A stretch of DNA of 25,307 bases. Source: Deltaproteobacteria bacterium. GTDB taxonomy: Bacteria; Desulfobacterota; DSM-4660; Desulfatiglandales; B25-G16. Positions 21,660 through 25,307 of this stretch are shown one piece after another. Under the pieces are notes generated by a model, which saw only the letters and a program-made list of their open reading frames with translations, did not search any database and was not told the DNA's origin. A program made the translations under genes and the position numbers. The stretch is taken from assembly GCA_020355145.1 (NCBI GenBank), contig CP070660.1, forward strand, positions 1,552,113 to 1,577,419, read 5' to 3'. Each line of letters opens with the position of its first letter. The first letter of the stretch is position 1.

Positions 21660-24048
21660 CTTCCCTCTTCTTACCTGTTTCTCCTTTTGTTATAGGTTCT
21701 GGATATTCAATCCGGGTGTGAAAGATTCCGCTTAATGTCTTGGTAAAGCTCTTGGCTATCTGGTTTAGATCCTTTAACGTCAACTCACATTCATCGAGCT
21801 GTCCATCTGAGAAGACATTGTGTATGATGTTCTGAACCATTCCCTTAGTCCTTGCAGGGGTAGGATCAACTAAGGTTCTAGATACAGCCTCCACTGCATC
21901 TGCCACTAAAATAAGTCCTGCCTCTTTAGTCTGGGGCTTAGGGCCAGGATACCTGAAATCTTCCTCTTTAACAGGCGAGGATTTACCCCCCCTTTCCTTA
22001 CTTTGCTCCTTGGCCTTTTGATAAAAATAGGAGATTAGTCTTGTACCCTGGTGTTGCTGGATAATATCTATTATCTCCTTTCCAAGCCTATGTTGTTTTG
22101 CAAGTTCTACACCATCTTTAACATGGGAAATCAATATAAGACTACTCATAGAAGGTGCAAGTTTTTCGTGTCTTTTGTCACCTCTAACCTGATTTTCCAC
22201 AAAGTAGAGTGGTTTCCTTGTCTTTCCTATGTCATGGTAATAGGCACTTACCTTTGCCAAGAGGGGATTGGCATAGATACTTTCAGCTGTCGCCTCAACC
22301 ATGCTGCTAACAATAACGCTATGATGATATGTGCCAGGGGCCTTAACCATCAAATCTTTAAGGATAGGCTGATCCAAACTGGACAACTCCAGCAATTTGA
22401 TATCCGTTGTAAAACCAAAGACCATCTCTATCAATGGCAAAAAACCAGTAGCTATAACGCCAGCCAAGGCACCTCCCAAAAAACAGGCAATAAGGGAGAT
22501 TGCACCTGCTGGGGAGTAAGGATTTTCGTATAGGATCTGGATTGATAAGGCATGGATTGATAAGGCCATAAGGATATTTAAAAGACCAACCCTCAGCCCT
22601 GTCTTTATCAATACCATTCTCTCCCTGCAATTTCTCACCCCATAGGCAGCCAGAACAGAGCCCATCAGGAAATAGATAAAAAACTCCAACCTCCATCCTA
22701 TGACAATAGAGCTCAGAATAGACAGGACCAGTGAAAAGGCAATTGCCACCTCCAATCCCTGAAAGATAGAGACCAATATAGCCCCCAGGGAAATTGGCAA
22801 TGCAAAGAGAAGGACTTGGATATTAAAGAAATAGAAACCTCGCGCTACCTCCTCAGCCACCGTGTTATACAGGAGCACGATCAAGAACATGAATAAAAGG
22901 GTCAAGCTAATGAAGATAAGGCTTCTTGAATCTCCCTTGAAGGTACTGGACCTCCTTAGAAGCACAACATAGCTCAATGTTAACAGGATACCAATCATTA
23001 GGGCCATGCTAAGGACCACAGGTATGGGAGGGTTTCTTTTTAATCTGGCCCTGGTCTCCAATTTCAATAGGTGAGTTGGGTTTATCTTTTCTCCCTCCCT
23101 GATAATCATCTCGCCTTTTTTAACCTTGAAATAGATAGGTTTTACCGATTTTTTGGCCTCCTCCTTCCTTAGCTCGGTTTCCCTTTTATTGAAGGTTATG
23201 TTAGGCCTTATGACCAATTCAGCGAATCGCCCTATGGTTTCAACAACCTCTGATCCATCCTCATCTGTTATGAGTTGGTCTATTATCTGGCTAACATGTT
23301 GACGGGCACCTTCAAGATCATAAAAAGGATCAAGATCATCCACCTTTTGCTCTTCTTGAGTGTCTATGTCCCGGAGGATTATCCCTTTCCCCTTTTGGGT
23401 CATCAAAACCGTCCTATTCCCCACAACCCCTCTCTTTAAAATACGATTTACTGCAATCAATACACTATTCTCTATCTGGGGAGAGAAATTGTTTTTGACC
23501 AACTGGTCAAAGAGGACAGGGTCTTCGGTGATACCTGAAAGCTCAAAGAGTTTTTCCATTAATTTCCTGAGTTTTTCTGAATGTCCTGTAGTATCTGATT
23601 TAGAAGGAGATTCCAAGGCTGGCTCCAACTCGATCGATAAAATACGCCCTAGCTCCGCCCTTCCATGGCTAAAGGCTTCCTTAATCCTGCGGTTAATAGC
23701 TGCCCCTGACCTGTCAAAGTCATAGACAAAAAGAGAGGATTTTACTGCCTCATCTCTCCTCTGTTTTGTCAATTCCTTATCCTCTACATCAAAGTCAAAA
23801 GATGCCTTGATATCCTTATTTGCCACATCACCAAGGGAATAGTCCTCTTTTGAAATTACAAGTAAGTTGGGGAAGAGAAGAAGGGAGATGGTAACACTTA
23901 AGACGATTGGATAAATCCATATTTGAATCTTGGAACTAGGCGGCCTGAACCAGGTACCCAATCTCTTTAATGGGGAGGTGATTTCCCTTTCTAACTTTTT
24001 GCCCTTCTTATTTTTAATCGGGGCTATCCCTTTCACTTTCTCGACCAT
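21559..24048 (-). CDS. pgpH: 7TM-HD family c-di-AMP phosphodiesterase, PgpH type
   Basis: Members of this family degrade cyclic di-AMP. The 829-residue product has an N-terminal membrane helix near residue 45-63, a large extracytoplasmic 7TMR-HDED sensor domain to about 335, seven membrane helices at about 340-565, and a cytoplasmic HD domain with TYHHSVIVSSMVEAT, SAYYHDIGK and a later LVADAVEAVSRT, giving the metal-binding His/Asp set (HDIG). A very charged tail of about 40 residues follows; its last 33 codons overlap ybeY. It starts four bases after the phoH stop, so the two genes are cotranscribed. That PgpH acts on c-di-AMP is known in Listeria; here it is inference, and no diadenylate cyclase gene lies in the window. 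Confidence 0.93.
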   Translation of the reverse strand: MVEKVKGIAPIKNKKGKKLEREITSPLKRLGTWFRPPSSKIQIWIYPIVLSVTISLLLFPNLLVISKEDYSLGDVANKDIKASFDFDVEDKELTKQRRDEAVKSSLFVYDFDRSGAAINRRIKEAFSHGRAELGRILSIELEPALESPSKSDTTGHSEKLRKLMEKLFELSGITEDPVLFDQLVKNNFSPQIENSVLIAVNRILKRGVVGNRTVLMTQKGKGIILRDIDTQEEQKVDDLDPFYDLEGARQHVSQIIDQLITDEDGSEVVETIGRFAELVIRPNITFNKRETELRKEEAKKSVKPIYFKVKKGEMIIREGEKINPTHLLKLETRARLKRNPPIPVVLSMALMIGILLTLSYVVLLRRSSTFKGDSRSLIFISLTLLFMFLIVLLYNTVAEEVARGFYFFNIQVLLFALPISLGAILVSIFQGLEVAIAFSLVLSILSSIVIGWRLEFFIYFLMGSVLAAYGVRNCRERMVLIKTGLRVGLLNILMALSIHALSIQILYENPYSPAGAISLIACFLGGALAGVIATGFLPLIEMVFGFTTDIKLLELSSLDQPILKDLMVKAPGTYHHSVIVSSMVEATAESIYANPLLAKVSAYYHDIGKTRKPLYFVENQVRGDKRHEKLAPSMSSLILISHVKDGVELAKQHRLGKEIIDIIQQHQGTRLISYFYQKAKEQSKERGGKSSPVKEEDFRYPGPKPQTKEAGLILVADAVEAVSRTLVDPTPARTKGMVQNIIHNVFSDGQLDECELTLKDLNQIAKSFTKTLSGIFHTRIEYPEPITKGETGKKREDGDSDKLPAPHEKHRSREDKDEAKEDLRRLGIP

Positions 24049-24052
24049 GATA

Positions 24053-25003
24053 TTACTTTTCTAACCTATCATAGGCATCTATAATCTCTTGAACCAATGG
24101 ATGCCTGACAACATCCTCCCTGCCAAAATAGACGAATTTTATATCAGCTATATGGACCAAGATATCCCTGGCCTGTATAAGACCTGAGGTTTTCCCTTCA
24201 GGGAGATCTGTCTGGGTAATATCCCCGGTGATAACGGTCTTGGAGCTAAACCCAAGGCGTGTCAGAAACATCTTCATCTGTTCAGGTGTTGCATTTTGGG
24301 CCTCATCTAATATGATAAATGAATCATTAAGTGTTCTGCCCCTCATAAAGGCCAAAGGGGCTACCTCTATTACACCACTTTGGATAAGGCGCGATGCACT
24401 CTCAAAGTCCATCATATCATGGAGGGCATCATAGAGCGGCCTAAGGTAAGGATTCACCTTCTCATATAGATCTCCTGGCAAAAATCCTAATCTTTCGCCT
24501 GCCTCCACTGCTGGTCTTGCAAGTACTACCCTGTTTATCTCCTTTTTCATCAAAGATGATATGGCCATGGCCATAGCGAGATATGTCTTTCCTGTACCAG
24601 CTGGCCCTATGCCAATTACAATATCATATTTTCTTATGCTATCAATATAATTCTTCTGGTTGATGCTCTTGGGGGTTATTGTCTTTTTTTTTGATGGGAT
24701 GTAGACCCTATCTAAAAAAATCGGTTTAAGCTCCGTTTTATGGTTACTGCCCAGAATTCTCAGTGAATACTCAACATCCCTCTCATAGATAGGGTATCCT
24801 TCTTTAAGCAATCCATATAACTGGGTTAACAGATTTTCGGCCATCTCTAACTCTGAAAGGGCACCTTGCAAAATGAGCTCATTTCCCTTAATGTTAATTG
24901 TTATGTTTAGCCTTTTTTCTATCAATCTGAGATTCCCGTTATTCTCCCCATAAAGACTCCTTACTAATTCATTACTATCGAAGGTAACCCTTTTGGCCTC
25001 CAT
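24053..25003 (-). CDS. phoH: PhoH-like ATPase
   Basis: Cytoplasmic P-loop ATPase linked to RNA metabolism and usually found with ybeY. I chose ATG 25003 (MEAKRVTFDSNEL), preceded by AAGGGAAAAT; the frame extends ten codons further to a TTG with no ribosome binding site. The 316-residue product has an N-terminal KH-like/PhoH-N region (to about 110), Walker A GIGPAGTGKTYLA, a VVLARPAVEAGERLGFLPGDL segment (read as two pieces), Walker B FIILDEAQNATPEQMKMFLTR (shared family stretch) and VITGDITQTDLP. This is the PhoH/PhoL ATPase core. It probably heads a phoH-pgpH-ybeY transcript; AT-rich TATAAT (25072-25067) could be its -10, but no good -35 is visible. Confidence 0.95.
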   Translation of the reverse strand: MEAKRVTFDSNELVRSLYGENNGNLRLIEKRLNITINIKGNELILQGALSELEMAENLLTQLYGLLKEGYPIYERDVEYSLRILGSNHKTELKPIFLDRVYIPSKKKTITPKSINQKNYIDSIRKYDIVIGIGPAGTGKTYLAMAMAISSLMKKEINRVVLARPAVEAGERLGFLPGDLYEKVNPYLRPLYDALHDMMDFESASRLIQSGVIEVAPLAFMRGRTLNDSFIILDEAQNATPEQMKMFLTRLGFSSKTVITGDITQTDLPEGKTSGLIQARDILVHIADIKFVYFGREDVVRHPLVQEIIDAYDRLEK

Positions 25004-25088
25004 ATTTTCCCTTTTATTTAATAGTTCAGACAAGTTATGCCTATTTCCTTACTAAACAGATATTTTATTATATATAATGTCTTGGGAT

Positions 25089-25137
25089 AGTAGTCAGTTG
25101 TCTCCGCCAAAACTCAGAGGCCGCTGAATTGACTACT
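25089..25137. repeat. Inverted repeat in the phoH leader
   Basis: Arms AGTAGTCAGTT (25089-25099) and AATTGACTACT (25127-25137) are complementary at ten of eleven positions with a 27-base loop. It lies 86-134 bases upstream of the chosen phoH start. It could be an mRNA leader hairpin or an insertion remnant; nothing further can be said. Confidence 0.5.
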
Positions 25138-25162
25138 GCACCTAATATTAACAAGCTGCTCT

Positions 25163-25180
25163 TATTATCATACGATAATA
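25163..25180. repeat. Perfect AT-rich inverted repeat TATTATC-ATAC-GATAATA
   Basis: Seven-base perfect arms with a four-base spacer. It lies 29 bases after the stop codon of the partial gene at the right edge and could be a weak transcript-end hairpin, since T-rich sequence is absent; alternatively it may be a regulator site ahead of phoH. Confidence 0.45.
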
Positions 25181-25208
25181 TTTTTATGCAAGCAAAAGAA
25201 TAGCAGGA

Positions 25209-25307
25209 TTATTCCCTTTTTGTCTTGACATAAAACGGATATGACCTTAAATCCATATTGAAATCCACTGAATCCATTAAAAGGTAACCTTTGGGAAGAA
25301 TGGCCAA
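25209..25307 (-). CDS. C-terminal end of an unidentified protein (cut by window edge)
   Basis: The minus-strand frame is open from the right edge to a TAA at 25211-25209 and encodes 32 residues including GYLLMDSVDFNMDLRSYPFY and ending in VKTKRE. The mix of residues and the position upstream of phoH suggest a real gene end; other frames either stop early or look less protein-like. I do not recognise the family. The gap to phoH is about 205 bases, so it may or may not be in the same transcript. Confidence 0.4.
   Translation of the reverse strand: MAILPKGYLLMDSVDFNMDLRSYPFYVKTKRE

Noticed and set aside
25225..25252. Plus-strand promoter (TTGACA with TTAAAT after 16 bases) near the right edge
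   Set aside because: The -10 is poor and it lies inside the likely coding end of a minus-strand gene; no plus-strand gene follows within the window.
1..25307. CRISPR array, prophage, transposon or defence island
   Set aside because: No regularly spaced repeats, cas genes, integrase, transposase or known defence domains were seen; the HigA remnant alone is not enough.

Overview
The window looks like a piece of a Desulfobacterota (former Deltaproteobacteria) chromosome, probably from a metagenome-assembled genome. The evidence is gene order: on the minus strand it runs phoH, pgpH (7TM-HD), ybeY, pdxJ, acpS, tsaE, lysC, an order familiar from that lineage. Usage of ATG/GTG/TTG starts with Shine-Dalgarno sites and a sigma70-like promoter also fits a Gram-negative bacterium. 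Every convincing gene is on the minus strand, so transcription runs from high to low coordinates. No rRNA, tRNA, CRISPR array, complete insertion sequence or phage gene is visible.

Right and centre (about 10.3-25.3 kb) is housekeeping. In transcription order: the last 32 codons of an unrecognised gene at the right edge; phoH, pgpH and ybeY as a tight block; pdxJ; acpS; tsaE-lysC-comEA; a CHASE2 receptor Ser/Thr kinase; tsaD; rsmA; a deoxynucleoside kinase; panC and a DUF502 membrane protein. These cover RNA maturation and quality control (YbeY, RsmA, TsaD/TsaE for t6A tRNA), cofactors (PLP, pantothenate, phosphopantetheine transfer), Asp-family amino acids and c-di-AMP turnover. metK and an archaeal-type ahcY follow and form the SAM/SAH part of the methyl cycle.

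The 3.3-7.2 kb part is accessory metabolism: a D-2-hydroxyacid dehydrogenase and a divergent HpcH/HpaI-type aldolase, then an SDR oxidoreductase and an EamA/DMT exporter behind a near-consensus promoter. The left 3 kb is different: a long, GC-rich M16 zinc-protease gene that runs off the left edge, an approximately 870-bp stretch without a recognisable gene, and a decayed module in which a truncated HigA-type antitoxin is joined to a fragment of a dual-specificity-phosphatase-like gene.

No undescribed defence or mobile system was found. The most interesting signals are between the genes. Almost every gap carries a short repeat: a family of quasi-palindromes, two copies of which start exactly one base after the stop codons of metK and tsaD; one copy of that family apparently interrupted by a tiny GC-rich palindrome flanked by TTTAT duplicates; a related palindrome forming the start-codon leader of the deoxynucleoside kinase; a second dispersed family next to ahcY and pdxJ; and a 4 x 9-bp tandem array ahead of tsaE. 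Other points are a 101-nt out-of-frame overlap of pgpH and ybeY and an aldolase lacking the family's catalytic His/Asp/Arg.
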